The notes beneath the pieces were generated by a model. The model worked only from the letters and a program-made list of their open reading frames with translations. It searched no databases and was not told the DNA's origin. Positions 12,285-24,040 of a stretch of DNA of 64,000 nt are shown here, one piece after another. The DNA lies in NCBI GenBank assembly GCA_964017145.1, contig OZ024849.1:62001-126000 (forward strand). Direction: 5' to 3'. Position 1 is the first letter of the stretch. The number at the start of each line of letters is the position of its first letter. The translations under genes were made by a program, and so were the position numbers. Origin of the DNA: Agrocybe praecox. Taxonomy: Eukaryota; Basidiomycota; Agaricomycetes; Agaricales; Agrocybaceae.

Positions 12285-15200
12285 ATGCCTCGGACAACTC
12301 AAAAGACGAAGAGCATCAAGCAAAAAATTGATGAATTCTACATATTTTGTCAGTATTGCAACGCTAATCGGGATCGCCGTGGGTACAAAAAACACCAAAT
12401 TTCTTGCAAGTTTATCTGGCAAGCCAGACATCGCGTCCACAGCGTCAACGAGACTGCAGGCTCCAGATCTCTACACAGAAAAGATAAGCCGAGATCAGAC
12501 ATAAGTGTGAGTCACAATTTTTCGACCAATTCTCAGTGTGTTTTCTTACGTTCTAAAATTCCAGGTTATCCCTGCCAGTGCCGCAGATGTAGCCACTGCC
12601 TCAGACAGTACCCTGTCTGAAGGAGAAAATTTATTGGTGCAATGTGGTGAGAGTTATAGAATCAGAATGTTGCTACGAATGTTTAAAACAAAATAGTTCC
12701 ACCGCAATCAACGCATCCGGGATCAGAGAATACAGAGGCAATACTTTATGGTCCGAATTTGCCTGAAATTTATTTGAAGATTATTCCTCATCCGCACAGT
12801 GTCAAACGGGACGCACAAATCATACCTCTTACTGGGCAGAGTACATTCTCTGCATTCAAACCATATGTTCCGGAATCTGTGTATAAACCTTGGGCGCCTT
12901 TTCGAACACTGGCCGATTTTGAATACACTGAGACCGCCATTCAAGGCCTTCTCAGCAAGGATCTAGTTGATAAGCAATTAGCAGGCTTTCACAACAGATG
13001 GTCTACTGGTGAAAGCCGACTAACCATCAAAAACTACGACGATATGCAGGAGTCTCTTTCAAAGGCACGAGCATATGTGGTGCAGGTATAGTCTTTATTT
13101 TATCTTATATATTCTGAGTCTTACTTCGGCTTAGTTCAAGTACGACGAAGTAGCTGCCATGTATAAAGGGGAATTACACAAATTTCAATTTCAGTATCGA
13201 GATCCCTGGGAATACATTCTGAACCTCATTCAAGATAAATTGTTAACATCAGTCAGCTGTTGGAATTCTGTTCGCAAAGTATTGTGCCGAGACGGGGGCA
13301 GTTTTGAGGAACATATTTTCGATGAGCCAAATACTGCAGAAACGTGGTGGGAAGTAGATGTAAGTCTTCCTTTTTTTTAAAAAGAAAAAATAAGACCAGC
13401 TAATTTATAAGTTACAGTCTTCCCTCCCAGACAATGACGTATACCCTCACTCCTATCTGCCACTTCACTTCTGGCTTGATAAAGGACTTGTGACACGGCA
13501 AGTAAAAAAATATCCAATGGTACTTCGTGTGGCATGGCTTCCACGAAGTATTCGGAATGCATCTGGAAACGGAGGAGGCATGCTTTTAGGATATATGCCC
13601 ATTGTGAGTGTTGATACCTTGAAAATGCAGTTCCGTACTAATGACCTCAAGATTGACGATCCCGAAGACCCAAGTGAGCGAAACGCCTCGGAAACGGTGG
13701 AATTTGCAAAGTTCAAACGTGAAGTGTACCAACTTATCTTATCGCGAACCTTTGGGCCTCTAGGACGCCGCTCACGCATTGGTGAAGCACATATATGCAA
13801 CGACAATGTAACACGAATTCTACACCCTGGAATGCTGATTGAGTCACAGGATGGTGAAGAATCTGCTTATTTTTGCGCCTGCCGTGCAGCAACTGCAAAC
13901 TTCCCATGCCCCAAGTGCCTTGTATCGAAATCGGAACTTCACAACATCACCAAATATTTTGAACAGCGTACAACCAACTCTATGCGCTCTGTCTTTGAGC
14001 GCGCTGCTCGCATGACATCAAAGACTGCAAAGGAACAGATCCTCCAGGCGTATGGACTGCATGATGTAAAGGTCAGATCAGATTTCAAGCAATATTGCGT
14101 CAAGTAACTAACATGACATATCATAGCATTTCCTATGGGATTTTCGATTTTCGGACCCATATGCTGCGTGCTCATATGATACTCTTCACTCGGACGATCT
14201 AGGAAAGTGGGGCAAGCACCTATGGGCCCTGTTAGAGAAGATCTTAGAGGATAATAAGTGTCTTGGGAAATTGACTACGAAGTACGTTTTTTTATAATCT
14301 GGCCCCGTTACACTCTGACAACCGTCGACATGTAGAATGCGCGAGTTTCCTCCATGGACAAACTTAAAGCATTTCAACCATGTTTCAACCATCCTGTTCA
14401 CAGACGGCCAGAGCTATTATGATATATTAAAGGTACTGTTGGTCTTCGATACTATCTTTATGACCACCCTGACATCAGAGACACGGAATATAGTGTATAT
14501 TGCCGTGCATCGTACAGCTTCTCCCTAAGAACTCCCCACTCATTCACTGCATCCGCTCCTATCAGCGATATCGAATCATTATTGGACTTCGTTGCATGAC
14601 AGAGAGTCGACTGGAGCATCTTAAAGAGGAGATAAAGGTGTATAAAAGGTGGTGCTCGGTAAGTTTTATTTGGTTACCTATGGCAGAATTTTGAAAGCTT
14701 TATTTAATACCCTACCAGAAAGTGTCAGATACGTACGGCAAGAATTTTGATTTTTTCAAGCAACACTATGTTTCGCATATAATCCCCGACATACGCCAAA
14801 AAGGGACAACCGATAACACCTCAACACGCCCCGGGGAAGGCGATGCTTCGTTGCACACTGAATCTGGGCCGCACTGGAGACTTGGCTCTCGTGACGGAGC
14901 TCGACTCAACACGGCAGAATTGGAACGGAAGTTCTCGTCAAACCATGATTTCCATGATTTTGATGGACGCCTTCGCTCTTTCATTTCGCACAGTTTCCCA
15001 TCTGATATCCCACGATACGAGGATGCAATATTTGTATGCCGTTCCCATTCTATGTTCTTCGTTATTCTGAAACTTAGCAAATGCTGCATCAATCAATTCC
15101 AGGTCGAAGTATACAAATGCCTTTATCTCACTTACCAGTCAATGGAAGATTGGTCTGAGGCCCGTGATATCCTGCGGTGTAACGCAAACTTCCATCAACG

Positions 15201-15531
15201 TGAACGGTATGACTGCGCAATTATCAACACAGAAGGCCCAGAGACATCCATAGCATGCCTGCGTGCTTTGCTACGGTGCCGATTACCTTCAGGAAAATGG
15301 GTTGATATGGCATTAATCCATTCGTTTCGGTCTCAAAGTCATTGGAAGCCAAATACAAAGTGGCACGGTTGTCAAGTTCTTACGGAGGAAAAAGAATCAT
15401 CTTTCTTACTCATAAAATATCTTGTACGTGGGGCACTAATGTGTCCCGCCTTCGAGTCAGATAACAGATCATTCTATACGATGGACACAGTTGACGGTGA
15501 CATGTTCATACGGCTAAATAAATGGATCTAA
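12285..15531 (+). mobile_element. Plavaka-type (KDZ-related) DNA transposase, ten exons, apparently intact
   Basis: Exons 12285-12506, 12565-12646, 12697-13085, 13135-13359, 13418-14071, 14127-14281, 14336-14432, 14518-14658, 14719-15033 and 15103-15531 join in frame to 902 aa. An N-terminal C2HC finger uses C22, C25, H37 and C41. Plavaka-family signatures follow: WAPFRTLADFEYTETAI, YRDPWEYILNLIQDKL, NGGGMLLGYMPIV, the Cys cluster C459/C461/C470/C473, WAL-EKIL, FTDGQSYYDILK, NSPLIHCIRSYQRYR, GKNFDFFKQHYVSHIIPDI with STRP, and the C-terminal RCNANFHQRERYDCAII...DGDMFIRL. An apparent frame change near 14490 is explained by an 85-nt intron, 14433-14517. No disabling change was found, so this copy may still encode an active enzyme. 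The minor uncertainty is the boundaries of exons 7-8. Confidence 0.85.
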
Positions 15532-17862
15532 TAACAATACAATCTCTATATTTGCCATGTAATCCTTATTCCACACTGATGAACGATGACTTGATAACTA
15601 GTTGAAGGACATGATAATTACCAGTGCAGGAGAAGATCAGTACTGATGTACACGAATCTTTTCTTACGGAATATGATGCAATGGTCTAAGGAAGGATATC
15701 GGAACGACTACGTCGTTATCATAAATATGAGGAGCTGATATGAGGTGACGAAATTTATATATGCACTGATTATGTACTGATCGCTCCACCTAGAAAAGAT
15801 TGTCAGTACATATAGGTCCATCAGCAGGCGCAATGACTGATACGCCTTTTTTGATTTTTCCGACACAACAAGGCAAGTGAATTGGCCATCCTCTTTCTCC
15901 TGTACCTATCCATACCTGTTCGAATATCAACGTCTATCTGAACTATCTGGATCATTCACGCTTTCATCCCACACATTCTTGATTCATTGTTATGTGCACG
16001 CATGGATTTCGATAAGGAGAAGGAATAGATATCAATGAAATATCATTCCTGACCCAATATTTCATCTTCGTTCAACTTCTTCTACGCATGTCGTGGATCT
16101 TTTCCTTCCTCTCCGTTGGGGTGGGATACCGATAATCCGCGCGATGTAATCGCATTTACGAATCTCTTGAATAAGCATTGAATACAAACGAGTAAAGGAA
16201 CAAAAGTGACAAGGAGCAGATCCGTCCGCGAAAAGAGATAGAGGGACGATGATACAAGCTTCAATTATCAGATATCATGGAGTGGGTTATCCGTAGAATC
16301 ATTTGACGTCCGAGTCAAAGGACCCAATATGACCCACGTACTAGAGACCTGAGAGGGAGGGAGGAAGGGAAGGAAGGAAAGGGGGAGACAAAGAAAGAAC
16401 AACCAAAGGAAGAAAGAAGAATGGAACAAAAGAACGAACGAACGAACGAACGAAAAATGACGCATAACACGAGTCCACCTCGTACATGTGGTCAAGCGCA
16501 GCGCAGTGCATATACGGATCGAGAAAACAGCTTGAACGCGCATACACCCTTATGAATCGAACGTTCCCTTTCCTACGCGGAGTGAATACGGAAAATCGAA
16601 GATGCGCTGTTAGTCAAAAAAGCGAGAGCGAACGGGAAGCCTTAAGAAATTTGAACCATGTTCGATTAAACACGCACCTATGCACAGAGAGACGATGAAC
16701 GGGAAATAAGAACGAGCCATTTCACGACCGACGAGCGGTCAGAGGACTCTTCCAACCCATTCTAAGGATGAAAGCGCGATGGAGGAGGGTAACATCAAGA
16801 AGAATCAAACAGCTGGAGGCGATGCATAGGATCTAGGGGTTCGATCCAGCATAACCTATCTGGACGAGCGGCGATAAATGCAAATCTGGCTTGGGTTGGC
16901 TCCACCGTCCAAGTACAAAGACATGTAAACTGAGTTCGGGCTGCGTTGAATCAGGTGAAAATAGGAACGGTTGACTTGACCCGAGGAGCTTTCTGGATGA
17001 TAGAACAGCCTGATCTTAACGAAAGCCTGAAATAAAAGTGAAATCTGGTCAACAATAAATGATGGAAATAGATAATGCCTCAAACGATGGCAGCGACTGG
17101 CAAATGCACGTTGACGACGCATAGACCTTGATAAAACATCGATGAATTAGTATATCGAGCGGCTATGGCAGAGAAAGTCAGAAGGGAACGATACTTGAGT
17201 GGACAATACTGAGATTGACGCAAGGAGGGAGAGGCGTTGTAAAGATACTAAAGAGGGGGGAGGGAATGAAGGAGGATAGATAAGAACGGGGGATGAAACG
17301 ATCCGGATTGAACACAATGTCCAGTACGAGCCTGTATATGATTGTGATCGCAGAGTGAGACGATGGTCGGCAACGGGAATTCACCCATGGATGCTGGGAT
17401 GGGAGGAAAGAAACGTCGACGGAAAAGGGAGAAATAAGCGACCACACAGACGATGATAAAACCGGCCAAAAGCGATGCATGAGTGCGTGTCATTTATTGG
17501 TATTAACGTGAAGAGCTTACGGCAAGGAAGCATTGCAGAGGGAGGAAAACGTCGTAAACAGAGGGAAATAGGGAGGAGCGATGTTCGAACGTGATAATAA
17601 AGAATGTCATATTGAGAACGAAGCTCAGTGCGAGTTCGAATGCTGTGATGGAGCAGAGGAGGAAGGGTGTAGGTAGCGGAACTTGAGCCATCCACACGTG
17701 GAAGAGGAAGGGCGCAGCAAGGGTTTGGTTGAAAGTAGAATAATTGCGCGGGTGCTCACCGGTGCACCCGAACTAATGGTGCAGTTTCGTTGACGTTCTG
17801 TGAGAAAGGGAGGAATGTGAGTGCTCGGCAGAAGGGTACGTGCGGTTCGTGGGTGGGGTGGA
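15532..17862. repeat. Right flank of Plavaka region, then purine-rich repeats and GAAC microsatellite
   Basis: 15532-16080 is A/T-rich with no gene seen. From 16090 purine-rich repeat DNA begins, related to 2.0-3.0 and 22.3-23.7 kb. A (GAAC)n tract is at about 16431-16455. The block around 17300-17445 repeats the one at 8030-8130 and 22690-22800. No coding feature is supported; long frames here reflect the biased composition. Confidence 0.55.
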
Positions 17863-18544
17863 CGGGCCTGGAAAGATAAAAGAGGCTGTCGAACGTGAGC
17901 GAGTAGAGGAAGGCGATGGTAGGCGTTGGGAATTCAACCATACACGTATGTATTTTGGAGGCGAGGATGGGAACTCTTGGTGTACCCTGATGGATGGTGG
18001 TTAATGGATTGAGGAGGGGGGAAACCTTAGCTCGCTCTGACACGTTAGAAGCCAGATTTAAACGATGTAACGGGAGAATGTCAAACCCAGAACGCCGCCC
18101 AGTGCCCGGTGAGAGTGCGATTTGAGCGAGCAGAGCCCTCGGTACGTTGATGGGAGAAAGGGATGTCAGTGGATGTTGGTTAGATTGAATGGAAGAGAGG
18201 GGGCGTGGGTGCCCAGCCGAGAGAGGTGGTTGAATGTAAGCGCTGGAGCGAGCATGGGAAGAAGAACGTAGGAGCTGGTAGTACATGTCTCCAGCATCCC
18301 TACTTACGTACTTGTCGCTCAAACTAACCCTCAACCTATGACAAATAACAGCGGTGAAATACCAGTTTCACGCTTCAAGTCGCTTGTTCGTTCATATGTC
18401 GGGTGCAGGGCGGGTCCGGGTAGAATTGTGCCGAGACTGTCAATTTCCACCTACCCATCGTATGTTCCTTGTAAAATGGCATATACTAAGGCTCGTAAGG
18501 GTGCATTAATTCCCGATAGCGGACAAGTCGAAGAAGGAAAACAA

Positions 18545-18631
18545 AACAAAAAAGCCACGTCACAAAAGGGGAACGTCACATCGGGTGACGCAATCGAAGT
18601 TCGGCAATCGGAAGTGTTATGCCGAGCCTAT
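18545..18631 (-). repeat. CACATC/GATGTG repeat module (copy at 18.6 kb)
   Basis: Duplicate of the module at 3905-3993, with ACGTCACATCGGGTGACG and TTATGCCGAGCC on the plus strand. Confidence 0.65.
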
Positions 18632-19015
18632 TGAGCGACCCGCACTTCGATAGAATTCTGATTCATACTTGGGCATGATCAGATCAATACTTGTTTCCAC
18701 GAGGCTCTGCATGTCTGTAGTCCTCTTCAAAGCGTAATTTTAGGAATAATATTCAAGTTCTCTCAGTCATTCTCATTTCATTTTCTTTTAAATCTATGCC
18801 GTGCCGAGTGCAACTGCCGCGTCTGTACGACGCAACTAAACACGTTCAGGAATCAGCTTAAGCTCCACCGATACAACTAGCGAATGTACGAGAACACACC
18901 TAGTACCTCAAACACTGTGAGTAGCACTAATTAGTATATAGTAGCACGACGACCACTATGATACCAGGGAGAGCTCGTTAATCCGAATGTAGGGTGGTAC
19001 TCAGTGCAAGACATA

Positions 19016-19902
19016 TAGTGTTGCCGCGGTTCAACTCCGCTCAGCTAAACTTCGCTTCCATGACTACCTGAGTCAAATAAGCCGCGAAGCCGAGCGAAAC
19101 CGCTAATGAGCCGACTTGCTTATGACGACTCCGACTTGCTCATGACTAAGTCGCGACTCGGTATCCAAAATGGCAAGATGCAAAATTTATTAACAATTTC
19201 CTCTTGAATTGGATTCAAACTAGATATTATTGTTATCAAACCTAGGAATACTTGTCTGGAAGATGTTTGAGTACCTCTAACTGCTCATTTATCTTTGTCC
19301 TGACTGAAAAAATTCAAAACATGGTCAAGGGGGTACCGGGGTTAGAATGCCGGACCGGAGGTATACCTAGTCGGGCCGAAAACCCCGAAAACAAAAAAAT
19401 AATCTCAAAAGCCATATATGCTTTAATTTGAGCCATTTGAAGCCTTATATTATTCTTTTAAAATTTAATAAATCAAGTATGTGTTCAATAGCTTAGTGCC
19501 TAAGCTCAATTTTCTACTACCCGTGGCCAGGGATGGCTTCATTGGTGTGAGGAACAAAACCCTATGTTTTGCATGATTTACAGTGCATATACAAGTGAAG
19601 TGGCCATCCAGAGAAGACATAAATTATTAGAAGTGATATACAGGCGAGAAATGTGGCCAAATGCGCGAGCAACGTGGAAAGAACGAGCAAGGGATGAACA
19701 GGAGAGGCGGATTTCGTGAATGTCCCGAACATTCCCGATTTGGCCACGAGTCACGACTCCATTCGGTTCGAAGCCGCTCGGAGCGCGCTACACTCGACTC
19801 GGAAGTCAGGCCGAAATGTTGAGTTGTCAGCTCGGCTCCGCTCGACTCATTTTGGCTCCGCTCAACGACTAAGTCTGCGCGAGCCGAACTGCGGCAACAC
19901 TA
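19016..19902. mobile_element. hAT-like non-autonomous DNA transposon, 887 bp
   Basis: The ends are TAGTGTTGCCGCGGTTC and GAACTGCGGCAACACTA, inverted repeats of 17 bp with one mismatch. They are flanked by the 8-bp direct repeat AAGACATA at 19008-19015 and 19903-19910. An 8-bp duplication and a (C/T)AGTG start are typical of the hAT superfamily. The paralogous left duplication copy has the empty site (GACATAGCAG near 4480). Subterminal regions are rich in GACTCGG/CCGAGC words in both orientations, possible transposase binding sites. No transposase is encoded, so mobility would need an enzyme from elsewhere. Confidence 0.85.
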
Positions 19903-19937
19903 AAGACATAGCAGCTTGATAGCCTGGCCCTGCAGGC

Positions 19938-20075
19938 ATTGTCATTGCAAGGCCGCTGTGGCAGTGCAACCTGGCCAATTGCCTAATCCGTACGTGTAGA
20001 TTAGATTAGATCCAACATCTGCATTACAGCGACGCGTCCATAGCCGAACAAACACATCTACCGCCATCGTAATTG
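19938..20075 (+). repeat. Head module of the interspersed repeat family
   Basis: GGCAGTGCAACCTGGCCAAT followed by GTAGATTAGATTAGATCC. This is the counterpart of 4513-4695 in the duplication, but it is shorter at the 3' side. Confidence 0.7.
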
Positions 20076-20727
20076 CACACCCCTCTAATACATCAAGCAT
20101 ACAGGCCAAGTGCTAGAGGGGATGTCATCCGTTCCAATTTGTCTGGTCTGAGTCGACTCAGACCGAATATTTCGCCCTTTGTATTCTGTGATCAAATGCA
20201 TATAGACTGGGTTCTATGCACTTCCAGTACATGAAAAACACAGCCTAAAGGTCTGATGTATGATGAGTTACAGGCTATGTGGTGGATAAGAAATAACACA
20301 CTAGGTAAACCTCTTGAACAAAGCCACGTCATGCTGACATGAGATGAAATCTCACGGATCAGGATCAGAGGCGTTAAGCCGTTACACGTTACGGTCATAG
20401 TACAGAGGAAAACTACATTCATACGAACTTGAGGTGATGGGTATTATGGGTGTGGCGAATCTATGTATGCTCAACTGAGAGGAGAAGAATATGGACTAAC
20501 GCATTCATGGTATTCCTATGCCAGATATGTTGCCACTCTGGAATGAGTAACTAGGAGATCTCTGAAATTTGATCCACTAGCTATGGTAGGAAAGGTAACT
20601 TCAGAACTTAAATGATGCTGTCGAAACGCCAATAGAGATGATCATATTCAACTAAAATAGAAGACTTATTCTTCTACTTAAGCCTGCCGAGTTCTCCTTT
20701 CGATTTATCACCTTACCCTCGTTCAAC

Positions 20728-22007
20728 ATGAATATCCGCAGAGAAGGCCTCCCCACTACAGGCTTCCAGAAATCAATCATTAGTGCTGGCCTGAACTCGA
20801 CCCTCGTTGGGGTCTATCTAATTGGTATGTTTCGATAAGCCTGTAGGAAATAGGCGAGTAATTCAACGAAGATTTACAGGAGGGTATTTCGGTCTGTATA
20901 TCTTCACATTGGGCGTTTTGGGTAAGATAGATGCATAGCAAGTCAACATGTGATATTAACTGCAACACAGCGCCCAGGCCCCAACGCACTCCACGCATTT
21001 TTTCCTTGGTCGTTACAGGGTTATTTTTATCTACTCTTGTACAACTAATAATCCAGTGGTATGGTATGTATCACGGGTTTGTATCAGGACCGGAAACCAG
21101 AGAGGATACGTTCGATTTTACGTGGCAAGGCTTGCCGCTGGTATACATCGTGACTGAAATAATGCTTGGAATTGGTCAATGTCTTGCAGATATGCTCATG
21201 GTAAACATCTTTCAATATAAATGTCAAAATGGCTGTATATTAATCAGGGAATCCAGGTTTGGCGTTGTTGGAATATCTTGTTTCAATCAAGATTGTTCAA
21301 ATGGGCCCTTGTCAGCCTTTATATTGTCGAAGTTGGTGAGTCACATCTTTTTAATTCATGTGGGAATTTCACATTATATTGTTAGTCCTGAATATTACAG
21401 GCATCATAATGGCCGGCCTCGAGGATTATGCTTCGAAGAACAATTTTCAACAGATCAACCGACAGTACAACTTTATAGAAGGCAGCAGCTTATGTGTGAC
21501 AGCCATAACTAGTGTTATAGCAACACTCGTCATTAGTGCTCAAATACACTGGTCAACGAGCTTCAACCTTGCAGCGCGAAAGAGATACGTACACATTATT
21601 GAAATAATAATGCAATCCTCCGCATTATACACCCTCGCAGCACTTTCGGATGCGATCACGTACTTTATCAACAATTCGAGGCTGGCTTTATCTAATTCTG
21701 CATTTGTAATTGCGAACGATTATACATCTGCTATAACCACAATTGCCACTGTATGCTGTCCAAACTTTCTCTGTCACCCTTAGCTCACCATGTTTCACAA
21801 CCATTATATTAGGCCGTTGCACCCACGCTCATGGTAGCGCGTATAGCGCTATCTGGAGACAAGTTAGTGGAAGGTAGCTCAATAGACTCTATGTCCACAC
21901 CGCAGGATGCGGTCCTCAGTGCATTCACAGCAGCTCCACAGCACCAGAAAAGCCAAGAGGATCACGAGGGACAACGAGAGAGTGCAATCAATTCAACAAA
22001 CGTCTAG
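20728..22007 (+). CDS. Seven-pass membrane protein, 7TM family, copy 2
   Basis: Exons 20728-20824, 20880-20921, 20971-21200, 21257-21335, 21401-21750 and 21813-22007 give 330 aa. It is the duplicate of copy 1: exons 1, 2, 4 and 6 have identical lengths, and the sequences differ mainly in exon 3 and at the start of exon 5. Landmarks are VWRCW at the start of exon 4, HIIEIIMQSSALY in exon 5 and APTLMVARIAL in exon 6. The tail is Ser/Gln/Glu-rich. No stop or splice loss is seen. Function is unknown, as for the other copies; the protein should sit in a cell membrane with about seven passes. Confidence 0.85.
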
Positions 22008-22808
22008 GTCTAGTATGATCCTTGCTTCCGGTATTACCCATTTTATATCATTCCAAGGACGTTTTTAATACATGCACGGTGACAGAATGTTCAACGCAGC
22101 GTCTGAGCCAGACTCATTCAATATACTTCAATAATTTATGGATCAAAATTGTGGACCCCGTTGTGACTTTGTCTATAGCCCATGATTTAATATTTTATGT
22201 TAAATTTTTTCTTATGGTATTATACGATTAAACATACATACATGCAAAGAGAGGAAAGAGGAAGCACAAACGACCGAGAATTGGATCGAAACCTAAACAC
22301 TGTGAGGTTGCTTGTGAGTAAACGATGAGATAGCGCGACATTCGGATGGACAGATCACCAGATACGAGATACAAAAGAGCGGATGTGTGATACCCAAGTT
22401 GAGATCATGGAAAGTCAGAAGGGAGGCCAGGAAAGCGAGCTTCAGTCTGGGCTGTCGGTGGAAACAGTTTGGAATGGAGGGGCATACAGCTGAGTGAAAT
22501 CAAAATGCACCCCTGCCCTGGGCCCGTGGGATCCACTGTCAGAGTACAAAGACAGGTAAACCGAGCTCGGGATACTTTTAGCAGGCAGAACATGAACAAC
22601 GACAGAGGAGCTTTTTGGATGCTAGGAAAAGAGTGATCGTAAAGATAGGAACGAGTCGGTAGACAGATGAGAAGTGCGTGTGTGGAACAAGACTGATTGA
22701 GCACGATTCCAAGTACGAGCCCCATTATGGTGTCGGCGACGGAAATTCACCCATGCATGCATGACTGGGAGGAAAGAAAAGTCGATGTAAATGGGTGAAT
22801 TAAGCGCC

Positions 22809-24040
22809 AGAAGAGACGATAACAAAACATCGATGGTCCATATCAAGCCCCAAGGGACGTTCCGCACGAAGAACGAACAATATGATAGAAGAGACGGAAA
22901 CACGCAGGAGCGACGTTCAAATGAAATGCTGATTGAAAACGACGTCCAGTGCGAGTGTAAATGGTGTGGTGGGGTACTAGGCAGTGGAAATTATATTATG
23001 CATACGTTGAGGGAGGAAAGAATCGCTGGTAGATCGAGGGAAATGGCAGAAAGAAAGAAGTAGAAGGTGTATTACGGGGATTTGGGCGTCACGAGTCCTA
23101 GTTGTCGAAGCAGAGGCAGTGTCGCACAGGGGAGAATAGTAGTAGAAAAGGGGCGAAACCAGACAGGAGCTGGATGGAACGATTCAGACGAGCATGACGG
23201 AGCGGAAGGAGCAGAGAGTAGGTGTAGGCACATATCAATTTTACATGAAAGGCTGTGAGGCGCGAGTGCTTGTCCAAAGAGTTAGCGAGAAGATTTGTTG
23301 GAGAGAAATATGCTTGGCCGAGGTGATGGTGAGGTGGGTTGCGTTCGGGAACCAGCGTCCTGAAGAGCTGCGTGTGCGCATATGAAGGGTCAACCGGTTA
23401 CCAATCGCTGGCACCGGTCGACCGGTCATGAAATGCCTTCAGGGTTACGAAAAGAGGGGGTCATTGAATGTGGGCAAGCAGAGAGCCAATGCCCATTGAT
23501 CCATGCGTACGTATATGGGGAAAAGGATCACCGACCGATGGAGGGAAATATCGAGAGGATGCATAGGTGCTTGCCTGAAGTGATAGTGAAAAGAGGTTGT
23601 AGGATGTTGCACCTAAAAGGGTGGCGAACGTGAGGCCATCGACATCCCTGCTGCTTTCTAGGTCGTGCCAGGCTCCAGCTGAAGCGGGTAAAAATAAAAA
23701 GCCACGGAGCATCACATCACATGACGTAGTTGTTCGGCGTTCGGGGGTGTGACGCCGAGCCCGATCGATGTCATTGAACGACCAGTTACCACATCTGGCG
23801 CGGAGCACTATCTGGCAAATTAACCGCAAGGGATCAAAAAAAATTCTGTCACACCTTCACGTTAATAGTTGAATGATATTTCCATAAAGAAATTACAGCG
23901 ATATTTGCGCAAAGCGTTCATGAGCGGGTGTGACTACACATTTCAACAAATACTACTTCAGGACCAGCCGGTGAATCCAAATTTAGGTAATTTATGTGAC
24001 GTTAACAAGGCAGGTCGATAAATGCGTACACTTGAGCCTG
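22809..24040. repeat. Purine-rich repeat DNA with a CACATC-type module at 23.70-23.77 kb
   Basis: The plus strand is A/G-rich. The stretch AACGACGTCCAGTGCGAGTG near 22940 resembles 17610-17630. At 23695-23765 the sequence GCATCACATCACATGACGTA followed by GACGCCGAGCC is another copy of the minus-oriented repeat module. No gene is supported. Confidence 0.5.

Larger units (their letters stand above)
17863..22808 (+). repeat. Right copy of the ~5 kb segmental duplication
   Basis: Same-strand homologue of 3094-8147. It keeps the same order: purine-rich block, CACATC-type module, head module, 7TM gene and purine-rich tail. It carries the hAT-like insertion at 19016-19902, which the left copy lacks, and lacks the 5078-5845 insertion. 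Confidence 0.8.

Noticed and set aside
14433..14517. Apparent frameshift in the Plavaka transposase
   Set aside because: An 85-nt GT-AG intron in phase 0 joins DILK to LLPKNSPLIH in the correct frame, so no lesion is needed.
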